A stretch of 64,000 bases of DNA from Paramacrobiotus metropolitanus. Lineage: Eukaryota > Tardigrada > Eutardigrada > Parachela > Macrobiotidae. Numbering within the stretch: position 1 is the stretch's first letter; every line of letters begins with the position of its first letter. The position numbers and the translations under genes were made by a program. Shown piece after piece: positions 22,001 to 31,040 of the stretch. The DNA is taken from contig NW_026570233.1 in assembly GCF_019649055.1 (NCBI RefSeq), positions 1,488,001-1,552,000 on the forward strand, given 5' to 3'. The notes beneath the pieces are model-generated. The model searched no databases, had not been told where the DNA came from, and was given only the letters and a program-made list of their open reading frames with translations.

Positions 22001-24364
22001 ACGACGTGTGTTATTTGTAAGTGTCTGGATAATTCCGCAGACCAGTTATTTTTCTATCAGAAATTGTCTATTCCCTGAATTATTTAATTTCGCGCGGCTC
22101 ACGTTGCTGATTTCGCCGGGCATTAGGAATACTGCAGAACAAAATATGTACCAATCGGAGATCAGTAGAAACGGTATCGTTAATTTTGAAACCAGAAGGC
22201 ACTAATCAGTTACAGTATTTTAACGATACATACCTACTAAATATAAAAATTTGACACTTTTAACGTATTATTTCTTACTAACGCTCGTATTACTTGTGAA
22301 TAAAAGTTCAACGAACGCGGAAAAATTAAACGTATGGGCTCAAGACCGAGCCGTTTAAGTCTACTGTAGCCGTCCATTAATATATATATAGTAGCATACT
22401 TTCACTTTAATGCCGACGCTAAATGCCAATGCACTACGTTGAAGCCACAATTTCCCCAGGCAAAGTCTGCGTTCTTTTTTTGCCACAGAAGTTACGCAGT
22501 TTTTTATTATGCAGTAACTAGTAAGTAATTTCTTCGTTCGAATTATATAATTTTACTTGCAGCACTCTTAGCAGGTTTTTATTGCAATTACAAGTACTGC
22601 AGTGACTAATGCTGTACTGTATAATACGCGGCTGGTACGTTAAATTGTAGTTTACTCCATGAGCAGACGACCATGTGCTCTTCGAGTCTTTTGAAAACTA
22701 TTATAATTATTACTTCACTGATCAGGTTAGTTTACTGTTTAATCGCAGGTAAAAAGAATCAAAAAACGTTGCTGACTGCTGTTCAGCGCGCATTGTAACG
22801 CTATAGGTATTCGTTTAGTAATGCGAGCTGGGGGAATTATTAATAAATAAACAGAGCCTACGCGCGTTTACCGCGGCAAGCGAATCACTGTTAATCTTAG
22901 TAAATTTGGCGTTGAACTGGTTAAAACTCAGAATCTCATGGTAGAAAATTCGTAAATAACATCGGTGTAAACCCTGCCACAGGAAAACGCAGATCGTAAA
23001 ATTATCCAAGCCAAAATATCCAAATCAAACTATTGGCAATGAATCATTACCAATAGTCCGATTGGCGATAATTTGCACATCATTACCAATGATGTCGTGA
23101 ATTGTTAATTTACTGCAGTGGAAAGGTATCTAGTTGGTTTTAAAACACGAAAAGATTGCCAACGGTCAGTAACAATACCCAAAAATTGCCCATGGTCAGT
23201 AACATCATTGCCAATAGTTTTTGGAGTTTTGGAGTTTTTTCATTTTTATTATTCATTTGTTGAAAGAATAAATCAACATATTAGAATAATGCGAATAAGC
23301 AAGCTGTTAACATGTTTAAATTTTATTGATAACAGTAAATGGTTTTGGTAAGCAGCATGCCGTTACGCGAGGGCGAAAAATTCGTTTAATATCGTCTGCG
23401 GAAAATGATCAGAACTATAAACCAATTTCTACTCTTCGTAGATGCCACAATTATCTCCATGCCTTCTCTTGTATCGGCGGCCGCCGTGACCTTTATCGGT
23501 ATGGTGACCAACATGCTCATCCGGGTGCGCAAAATCTGGGTCTTCATCACTGGCATCATCTACATCACCGCCGGTATCTGCACCTTTACCTGCCTCGTTC
23601 TCTACATCACCTACGTCGTACAGGAGCTCGAGCACAAACACGACGAGAAATCCGAAGACGGCGAGGACAGCTTCCAGCATTGGTACGGCTACTCCAGTAT
23701 CCTGGCCATGGTATCGTTCTGCTGCCAGGAGCTGGGCGGCATCAGTCTGGTGTACCTCAGTATCTTCCAGTTCAAAGCGCACTGGGATAAAAAAGAGCGC
23801 CAGGAGCAGGGTCGCCAACTGCAGCTCAACAATTACCCGTTTAATCGCAACCCGGACTACCGGTTCCCTGGGCAACCCGCCCGCTCGGCGTGTAATCACG
23901 TAGAAGCGCGGGGATGCTATTCCAGTCTGGACCAGATTGAGATGGTTCCTCTATACGAGCAACGGGCGTTTTATAACTCCCGGAATCCTTACGATACCTG
24001 CCTGGCGAATTGTTCCCCGAAACTCAGTCGGAAGAGCCTGACCGTGCCTGATCTGGATGTCCGCACGCGGGATGTGTACGTGGGGAATCACGTGGGGTGT
24101 TCCTATAATACGCCGTACTGCCCGTCGTACTATCCGCCGGACAAGCGGAAAGCGGCCGGTGGACAGAATCCGCGGTACGCGGCGCCCCCCGCCATGGGCC
24201 GGTTGCCGCGACAGGTGACCTTTTCCGATGAGGAACTAGACGCTGTGGAGCCACGGCAACGCTCGTTTGCTGCCGCGCAGTTCAACTTGCCCAACGCGAC
24301 CTATGCTCAGCCGAGGAGGCATCGGCCCTTACGGACGAGTAGTCTCCGGATGACGCCGGTGTAG
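19041..24364 (+). CDS. Stargazin/TARP-like voltage-dependent calcium channel gamma-family protein
   Basis: Exons 19041-19281, 21909-22016 and 23442-24364 give 423 aa in one open frame. Four membrane segments: TM1 (SSHVLNAASIICLATSMLT followed by NHWLL, cf. DYWLY in stargazin), TM2 (SMPSLVSAAAVTFIGMV), TM3 (KIWVFITGIIYITAGICTF) and TM4 (YGYSSILAMVSFCCQELGG). The first extracellular loop has NTT and NRT sequons and CFWIDHHIPDHTRL, matching the C..IDHFPED region of stargazin. The long cytosolic tail is rich in Arg, Tyr and Pro and ends RTSSLRMTPV; the last residues TPV form a class I PDZ ligand like the TTPV of vertebrate TARPs. Such proteins assist AMPA-type glutamate receptors or calcium channels at the plasma membrane. 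Intron 1 is 2.6 kb. M9 is an alternative start. The family is firm; TARP versus channel gamma role is inferred. Confidence 0.87.
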
Positions 24365-24601
24365 AAGTGCTATTTTTCACGTTTTCCCCGGATCCGGGAA
24401 ATATGATTTATGTTCGTTCATGTTGTACATGTGCTGGAGTGAATGATGAAACCGATTGTCTGCTTATATATTCCGAGTGTGCAATTTTGCTGCAGTCTTC
24501 CGTTCGATGTACATACAGATACATTGGTCTGCCTCAAAGGCGGGAATGCCTGCCATGAAGTCAATATTTCTTTCAGTCATGCCATCATGACATTGGTCGG
24601 A

Positions 24602-24607
24602 AATAAA
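24602..24607 (+). terminator. Candidate poly(A) signal of the TARP-like gene
   Basis: AATAAA about 240 nt after the stop codon at 24362-24364. Motif and position only. Confidence 0.45.
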
Positions 24608-24975
24608 CGAGTAACATTTCTTCTTATTTTGTTCTCAAAGAAGATAACTGTCACCTAGGTAGATTATCCAGAATTTAAAAAGAATGAATGACTTGAGTAA
24701 GCTGCAATTACGATGGACGTCGTAAACTGTCGCTGTAAACTTAAATTTTTCGCTAATTGGTATTACGGCTCATTTTATTTGTAAAGGATGAAAATACTTT
24801 GGAGAATTGTGCCGACAGCAAGAACTCAAGGAGTAACACAAGTATCTGCAGCATTTTTGACAGACGCGACCGGACTAGTAGAGTAAGTTCAATTGAGCTA
24901 CTAGTTTCTCTGTTCCTGGTGTGAATATTTTCCGTTTTATCCTACGAAGAAAATTTTATGGAGCAGCTGTTCTTG

Positions 24976-26207
24976 TCAGCCGTCTGGCAAAGATTTGATT
25001 ATGCCAAGCTGTGGATATCCGGAAAAATACAGCACCGGCACCGGGTAGGCAATATAGTGCTGTTGCCACTTGATCCACAACGGTTGTTTCGCTTCCGTTG
25101 TAGAGGACAATGGCGTCGCGTCGCGTGGCGGTGGCGATGCTGTCGTTGTAGGAATCGGTGGTGTTGGGTACGCAGCCCCTGGTTCGAAGCCAAACTGCAG
25201 AAACAGCATTACTGTAGCGACAAAGGTCACTAAGTCTAAGCGTTTACTGCTTACCCATTCGTTCAACGGGAATGTCGCATACATCGAATCAGTTAGTGCG
25301 GAAAATGCAGCCACTGGGTGAGCGTTACAATACGACTGGACACAATAACAGTCAAAGACCACGTCGGTGCTTCGCCGGCATAGATACGGTAAAGATGTTC
25401 CGATATCAGAAAGCGGGATGGGGCCATTAAGACAATCGCGAGTTACTTCGTTTCCTATAAATTAAGGTACAAGAACTGTGCGGGAACTTGTCTTCATTTC
25501 CAGCATTACAATTAGCAAATCAGTACAATACGAAGTATACATGTAATATGTATAAGGGATCATTGGTAAGTCTGTCTGGGTCTTTGTCTCATATCATTAT
25601 GCATACAAGCGGTAGAACCGAAATTCTTTACGCAAAAGCTAGTGTAGTCTGATGCTAGTCGTGTTCCCGTTTTGTAAGCCAGCCAAACAAACGGTTTCGG
25701 ACAAAGTCGCTTGTCTGCCATTTACTCCGTATTATCTGGATATCAGCCGATATTTTGGTGTAAATCGAAAAGCCCGCAGATCAGACGTACCAGATGCGTT
25801 GTAAGTGAGGGCACAAATCGCTGTTTCGCAAAACAGGGCTGCCGATGTCGGCAAACGCAGCAGGTCACCACAGCCCGCAGATGCTGCGCACCGGTAGCAG
25901 GTGTTCATGGCGCCGGTCACCCATTCCGTAAATTTTTCAGTGGCGTACCGCCGTGGAATGGTTGTGGTGCTGGTAATCGTTGTGGTTGTGGGCGTGGTAG
26001 TAGTCGTCGTTATGGTTGTGGGCGTGGTAGTAGTCGTCGTTGTGGTTGTGGGCGTGGTTGTAGTGGTCGTTGTTGTTGGGGTAGTTGTTGTTGTCGTAGT
26101 AGTTGGTGTTGTCGTCGTAGTGGTGGTAGCTGTAGTAGTAGTGGTGGTGGGGGTGGTGGTTGTTGGGACCGGTAGCGGGTCGCCGAAATCGAACTGCAAC
26201 GGAACTC
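24976..26207 (-). CDS. LU (Ly6/uPAR, three-finger) domain protein with Thr-rich stalk and membrane segment; 5' exon not found
   Basis: Two exons are supported: 25791 to about 26207 (or 26193), and 24976-25454, joined by a phase-1 intron (ASG|NEVTRDC). After FGDPLPVP there is a ~50-residue Thr/Pro tract, a mucin-like stalk. The LU domain follows: CYRCAASAGCGD, FCETAICALTYNASG, then EVTRDC, PYLCRR and the diagnostic C-terminal finger DCYCVQSYCN. Downstream is a hydrophobic segment LVTFVATVMLFLQFGF and a Pro/Thr-rich tail. LU proteins are usually secreted, GPI-anchored or membrane-anchored modulators of receptors and channels. No signal peptide is visible in these exons. An upstream start exon is needed, since the frame has no ATG before the Thr tract, and I could not place it with confidence. 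A paralogue lies immediately upstream at 26648-27424. Confidence 0.7.
25962..26166. repeat. ACC/GGT-type trinucleotide-rich tandem repeat coding for poly-Thr
   Basis: On the + strand a G/T-rich array with a recurring ~30-bp unit TTGTGGGCGTGGTAGTAGTCGTCG. On the minus strand it encodes the Thr-rich stalk of the LU protein (TTTTTTTTPTT runs). All three frames are open on both strands because of the composition. Likely length-variable. Confidence 0.85.
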
Positions 26208-26647
26208 CTGTATTCAGTACAGTACATCGCCATCTGTTCTAATCGACGAGAGGCTGTCCTCTTGACGTATTTGCTTTGTGACGTACGGAACTTGAGCTGA
26301 ATTTCGTACAACCCGCAGGTCACTTAAGTGACCATTCATCTGACCACTCAGGTATGTAAGATAATGAATTTTTTCTTTCAGGACGCGTCTTTAATTCGAA
26401 GCAGCTCTGGCTGTAACCGCTTCCATGGGCATGGGTAATTTACTCTGTATAATGGCGCCAACCATACTGATTACTTTCATACTCGTACCTTCACTGTGAT
26501 TGCTCATTGTGTCACACGACCTTATTTAACAAAATGACTCCTTATTAATCCGGAAATAAATGCAACGTTGGGGGAAGAAAATCCGGAAAATTTTTAGTGA
26601 AAAGAATCAACTGAGTTTTGAGTATTTTTACCAAGAAACAATGGAAA

Positions 26648-27424
26648 CTAGCAATCGAGAATTCGTTCCGAACAAAAACATGTTCCTGCAATTCGATTAA
26701 TTATTACGTATTCACTGTAACTATAAGGAACTGACAGTTGCTCAGGCAAGCAATCCCTGTACTTGCTGCCGTCACCCGGCTGGAGTTTTACGTGGTGGCT
26801 AAACAAGGTGCTTATATACCGCGCCTGATTTAGCCGTATGTATTGCCGCAACGGCGCAGTGTGACTTGCTGATGCTATGGTAATAGGAAACAGGATGGCA
26901 GAGCATGCCGCGAAGCCGACCTTACATACCCATTCATCAAGGTATTTCTGTTTAAATTCCGGTGAGTTAAACTTCTCCTCTAAATAGGAAGCACTGTACA
27001 TTCCATTGCAGAAATTCATAAGATCACCACGGCAGAAACACTCAATATTCCTCCATGTGGGATCCCATTGGCTGTAGACTCGTTTCTTACAGATAAACCA
27101 CGTGGTATCGGAAAAGGTCATGGGTGGGCGATGGCGACCGCAAGTGCGCCATTGCAAGCGATAAGGGGAATTCGGACCCGTCGCAAAACCCTTAATCATA
27201 CAGGCACCGTCATTGCACCACGACATAAAACTGGAACCGACACCATCGATCTTGCTTGTTGTGTTCAAATTGTGCGCGGCTATGTCCTCTTGGCATGCGG
27301 CTTTGTCAAAGATACAGTGCAGACACGGATCGGTATAAATGCTCTTTATTGGTGTGGTCGTCTTTTGACATACAACGTTCCACGACGTCAGCAGGGCCAC
27401 CACAGTTATCCACGCTAACCGCAT
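26648..27424 (-). CDS. Secreted or membrane LU (Ly6/uPAR) domain protein, single exon
   Basis: 258 aa. Signal peptide at residues 1-20 (MRLAWITVVALLTSW, cleavage likely near VCQ/K). Mature part starts with KTTTPIKS, a short Thr-rich remnant of the stalk seen in the neighbouring paralogue. LU cysteine pattern: C34-L-H-C37, C44, SWCNDGAC, WRTC, WFICKK, then ECFCRGDLMNFCN, the classical CxC...CN end of a three-finger fold. A hydrophobic segment (VCKVGFAACSAILFPITIA) follows and could anchor the protein. The rest (from about SHHVKLQPGDGSKYRDC) overlaps DNA matching an inverted-repeat element at 52.5 kb, so the native C-terminus may have been replaced. Unlike the neighbour it has no intron inside the LU domain. 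The receptor or ligand is unknown. Confidence 0.75.
   Translation of the reverse strand: MRLAWITVVALLTSWNVVCQKTTTPIKSIYTDPCLHCIFDKAACQEDIAAHNLNTTSKIDGVGSSFMSWCNDGACMIKGFATGPNSPYRLQWRTCGRHRPPMTFSDTTWFICKKRVYSQWDPTWRNIECFCRGDLMNFCNGMYSASYLEEKFNSPEFKQKYLDEWVCKVGFAACSAILFPITIASASHTAPLRQYIRLNQARYISTLFSHHVKLQPGDGSKYRDCLPEQLSVPYSYSEYVIINRIAGTCFCSERILDC
26753..26808. mobile_element. Fragment related to the inverted-repeat element at 52.5 kb, inside LU coding sequence
   Basis: CCCTGTACTTGCTGCCGTCA onwards for ~55 bp resembles both arms of the inverted repeat at 52525-52735 (arm: CCCTGTACTACTGCCGTCAC on the reverse strand), including CCGTCACCCG(G/A)CTGG, GACGT/TACGT and GTGGCT(A/G)AACA. It is read on the minus strand as HHVKLQPGDGSKYRDC of the LU protein. 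Similarity judged by eye, roughly 80 percent over 50 bp. Confidence 0.55.
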
Positions 27425-28113
27425 GATCCGGTAAACATCCTAAACTTAAAAAAAATCCACTCGCCAGTATTGCACGGCTGTTCGTTGCTGTATCTGTGCC
27501 TTTCGTAGCAGGAATTTTAATAACGAACCAATAAGATCTAACGAACAAAAACTTTCGTTCAGTTTAGATAATGTAAAGCAGTGAAAAGGCTTGTTGATCG
27601 GAACGTTCCACCAATTACAAACATTCAGATTTTGTCCGAAATGGATCAATATGACTGAACAGTCCAGTCCTGGCCATCGTGAGACATCTACCTGCACCTA
27701 CCTGCACGCCAGTAAGTCTGTGACCGTATCTTTTAAAATGCTGAGAAGATTATGACTGTTTACAGTGTATTGTGTTAATATCGCAATATATTTTGCGCAT
27801 ATAAAGGCGTTATGTTTCGGAATGATGCTGTCGAAAATGTTAGGAAAATATTACAGATCAAGAAAAACAGCTGAACGGTGCAGAAAACTTCAAATGGGAC
27901 GTTAGCGTTTTACGTGAACATTGTAATCAGTTTGCATGCTACCATGGCAATAGGCCTTGAACTATTTACGCTTATTAACATTGCTCAGATTTGCGGTTAC
28001 AACGCTTTTACAAACGTGCTTCTTCAAGCAGTACTTATTTATTGTACCAAAGCTAGGTGGAGGACAAAAAGAAAATTTCTTTAAGCACTGAGAACACATG
28101 GTCACTGCACTAC
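27425..28113. other. Intergenic, presumed promoter of the LU gene; no gene recognised
   Basis: About 690 bp upstream of the LU gene start and left of the inverted-repeat element. Short overlapping open frames only. CCTACCTGCACCTACCTGCA is a small tandem duplication near 27690-27710. Confidence 0.35.
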
Positions 28114-28116
28114 TTA

Positions 28117-28835
28117 CCAGGGCACATTTTCCGGGTCCAAATTCAGAAAAATCTGATCTTTGGCAGAAACATAGTATACCATCATAGTATATTTAAAAAA
28201 ATAATTTCAGCTGCTGACACTCAAAGGGCGTGGCCCAACAAAATTAATAAGTATTAGTAAGTAATAGTACATACTATTGCACTGCACTAGTGTAGCACTC
28301 TAACAGCTGTTTGTAACACTGTGATAATAATACGTCAGGAAATTTTCATCTTTTGCCGAATGACAGTGTACGACTATAGCACGCTAAAAATATTTAACTT
28401 TAATATTTATGACAAGTTTCGGGAGCACACTGCAGACAGTGAGGAAAAGTAAAGTCCAGAATTCAAATACAGTGGCAGTATGTGGTACGTACTGTTGCAC
28501 TACCGCAAAGAATCGCAGCTGCAAAATGGTTTTTCTACTGTTTCGTCTTAACTTTTGCACATGAAATTTTTCATTAATCATAATGTGGCAAAATACTACG
28601 TTTCTGCAAGAGGTGAAACTTTCCTGATCTGCTGTTATTTTATAAAAAGCCTGTGCGGGTATTGCGCTATAGTGCATTGTAATAACATGCAGTATTACTC
28701 ACTTATTAATTTTGTTTGGCCACGCCCTTTGAGTGTCAGCAGCTGAAATTATTTTTTTAAATATACTATGATGGTATACTATGTTTCTGCCAAAGATCAG
28801 ATTTTTTGAATTTGGACCCGGAAAATGTGCCCTGG
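28117..28835. mobile_element. 719-bp MITE-like element with long terminal inverted repeats and TTA target duplication
   Basis: The left end CCAGGGCACATTTTCCGGGT and the right end ACCCGGAAAATGTGCCCTGG are inverted copies. The pairing continues inward for about 137 bp at high identity (28117-28253 with 28699-28835) and more weakly to about 28292/28660. TTA lies on both sides (28114-28116 and 28836-28838), fitting a 3-bp target-site duplication as made by PIF/Harbinger-type transposases. The ~370-bp core has no transposase frame, so it is non-autonomous. The superfamily call is inference from the duplication alone. Confidence 0.78.
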
Positions 28836-29243
28836 TTAGCGTAAATATTCGAAATTCATGTTGAATTTTAAAGAAACTTCTATACTTATGCAATGATTCC
28901 TAATACGGCTGGATAAATGAAAAATTATCCTCTCAGGCTCTCACATATCCGTACAAAGTATACATACTTCGTAAGAGTATCTGCTCACGCTGCTGTGACT
29001 GTGTAAAGTCACTTTGTAACAAAACGGGAGCGTGCCCTTGTGGTGATCAAAAATTTTATTGAGTTGGTTATTAGCTAGAATTTTAAACATCACATTCACA
29101 AACATTACAAAACAAAGTAAACAGCATTAAGACCATCCGAACGTGGGACGCGACGTAACAGACAAAGCATTTCCCCTCTGTATTTCAATGCTAAGACGCT
29201 GGAGCAAAAACTCAAAAGAGCGTCTTTCTCCCGTAGCATCCTT

Positions 29244-29953
29244 AAGGGAAATGGCCCGGTACATGGTGTCAAAAATGGGATACATACACTAAAACTTTCG
29301 CTTTCGCGCACTCCAAATCTCTTTTTTGTAATACTTTATGTTATTTTAAAGCTAAATGATTTGTATACATTGTTCTGAAAACCGTTTGCGCGCGCAAAGT
29401 CCGGTTGCCGAGATATGACGTACTAAAATGGGTGAAAAGTTTAAACGCATTGTTGTGTACCAAAAGTCTGGTTATTACCCGATCTTCTTGAAACTTTGCA
29501 GTAAAAGACACATAGCCATGAAGTCGAAAGTGAACCAATTTCAAGTTCATAGCATTTTTTTCAGATTTTAAAACGAATTTCAAAAATTGTTAAATTCATT
29601 TTAAAAATATGGGAAAATGCTGTGAACCTGAAATTGGTTCACTTTCGACTTCATGGCCATGTGTGTTTTGCAGCAAAGTTTCAAGAAGATCGAATAATAA
29701 CCAGACTTTTGGTACACAACAATGCATTTAAACTTTTCACCCTTTTTAGTACTCGTACGCCATATCTCGCCAACCGGATGCTGCGCGCGTAAACGGTTTT
29801 CAGAACAATGTGTACAAATCATTTAGCTTCAGAACGAATCGTTCTATTGAACGAACGTATTACAAAAAAGTGATTCGGAGCACGCGAAAGCGAAAGTTTT
29901 AGTGTATGTATCCCATTTTTGACGCTATGTACTTGTACCGGGCCATTTTCCTT
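29244..29953. mobile_element. 710-bp foldback (giant hairpin) element
   Basis: The left arm (29244 to about 29583) begins AAGGGAAATGGCCCGGTAC. The right arm (about 29592-29953) ends GTACCGGGCCATTTTCCTT. Arms of ~340 bp pair nearly throughout, with a loop of under 10 nt, e.g. ACACTAAAACTTTCGCTTTC on the left and GAAAGCGAAAGTTTTAGTGT on the right. Minus-strand open frames at 29341-29583 and 29601-29822 are the two arms read in both orientations and are not genes. No target duplication was identified. It lies 408 bp from the MITE-like element and is not similar to it. Confidence 0.8.
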
Positions 29954-31040
29954 GGGCCGCGCGCCCAGCTAGCTCGCGCAGAAACTTCATACATGCAGGG
30001 CCAGTTATGCAGACATGCAGAGCCAGTTGTTGTGATTGCCAACACATGCAATAATTGCAATTTACAAATAGTTAAGAAAATCTGGCATGATATATTTCCT
30101 TAGGTTTTACAGACTGTGCTGGTGTTTATTTAATAAAATATTGCATGGAATGTGAGCGTCAAATGGCATCCAATTGCAAGCTTTTGGCTAAAATGATAAC
30201 AAAATTAATATTATTAAGCACTAAAAGTACAAACCGGCCGGTCATTAGCCGTATTATTTGGAGATCATGTATGTAATTATATTTGGTAATTAATTTTCAT
30301 TCTTTCATCATATTTGGTACTCGTAATTAATTTTCATTCTTTGATGGCCAAGTCACGATATTGTAGCAAAATAATAGCTGTTTTCAGTAAAATAAACACA
30401 AAATTGCGAAGATTTGGCCACTCTTCCATTCTGCAGTCTGCATTCTGTTTTTTTCGGACATCTCACATCATCAGAAAATAATCTGACAGAAGGAATCGTG
30501 CAATTGTCAACTGGAATTTAGATTATAGTTCTATACTTACTGTATAAACTACGTACTGTAGTTGAAAGTGTAAACTGTAAACTTGTAAAGCTGCAACGCA
30601 GATCAGCCGCAAAATCGCCATAAGCTCCTGGCTAGAACAATTCATTCAGTGACATTCACCAATTCATTTAATCGACTTGGTGAATGCCTCCCGACGGACA
30701 GTGGCCCTGTCGACAGCTTTCATCGTGAATGTTGTGTTTGGGGAATTTTCGGTTCCGATTTCGTCATAGCACTGAAGTTTCCATCCTTATCATGCTTATG
30801 TTATGTAAAATTGTTATTCTGATGATATCCCGATTATCACACGCATCGGTCATTTATACGAACCTTTGCATCCATTGGGAAATTTCGAACCTGATGTCGT
30901 CCTTCTGATCCATCTGTCTACCGCGAGTGCAGCGTTAATTTGCCTAAAAGTGCAGTTTGCACGCTCGATCATGCACGATGACGGCTAATCCTTGACTCAG
31001 CCTAGCTGTTCTTCCCTTCGTGTACAACTCCTCTTCCACG
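29954..31040. other. Intergenic, upstream of the ABCB10-type gene
   Basis: About 1.1 kb of AT-rich DNA with small local duplications (e.g. TATTTGGTA..TAATTAATTTTCATTCTTT twice at about 30280 and 30310). It should contain the ABCB10 promoter. No coding signal recognised. Confidence 0.4.

Noticed and set aside
25711-26323. Long frames on both strands across the poly-Thr tract (Gly/Arg/Cys-, Val- and Tyr/His/Asn-rich peptides)
   Set aside because: All are alternative readings of the trinucleotide-rich array. Only the minus frame joins to an LU domain through consistent splice sites.
29341-29822. Two similar minus-strand frames that look like a duplicated small gene
   Set aside because: They are the two arms of the foldback element, one read in reverse orientation; no domain.
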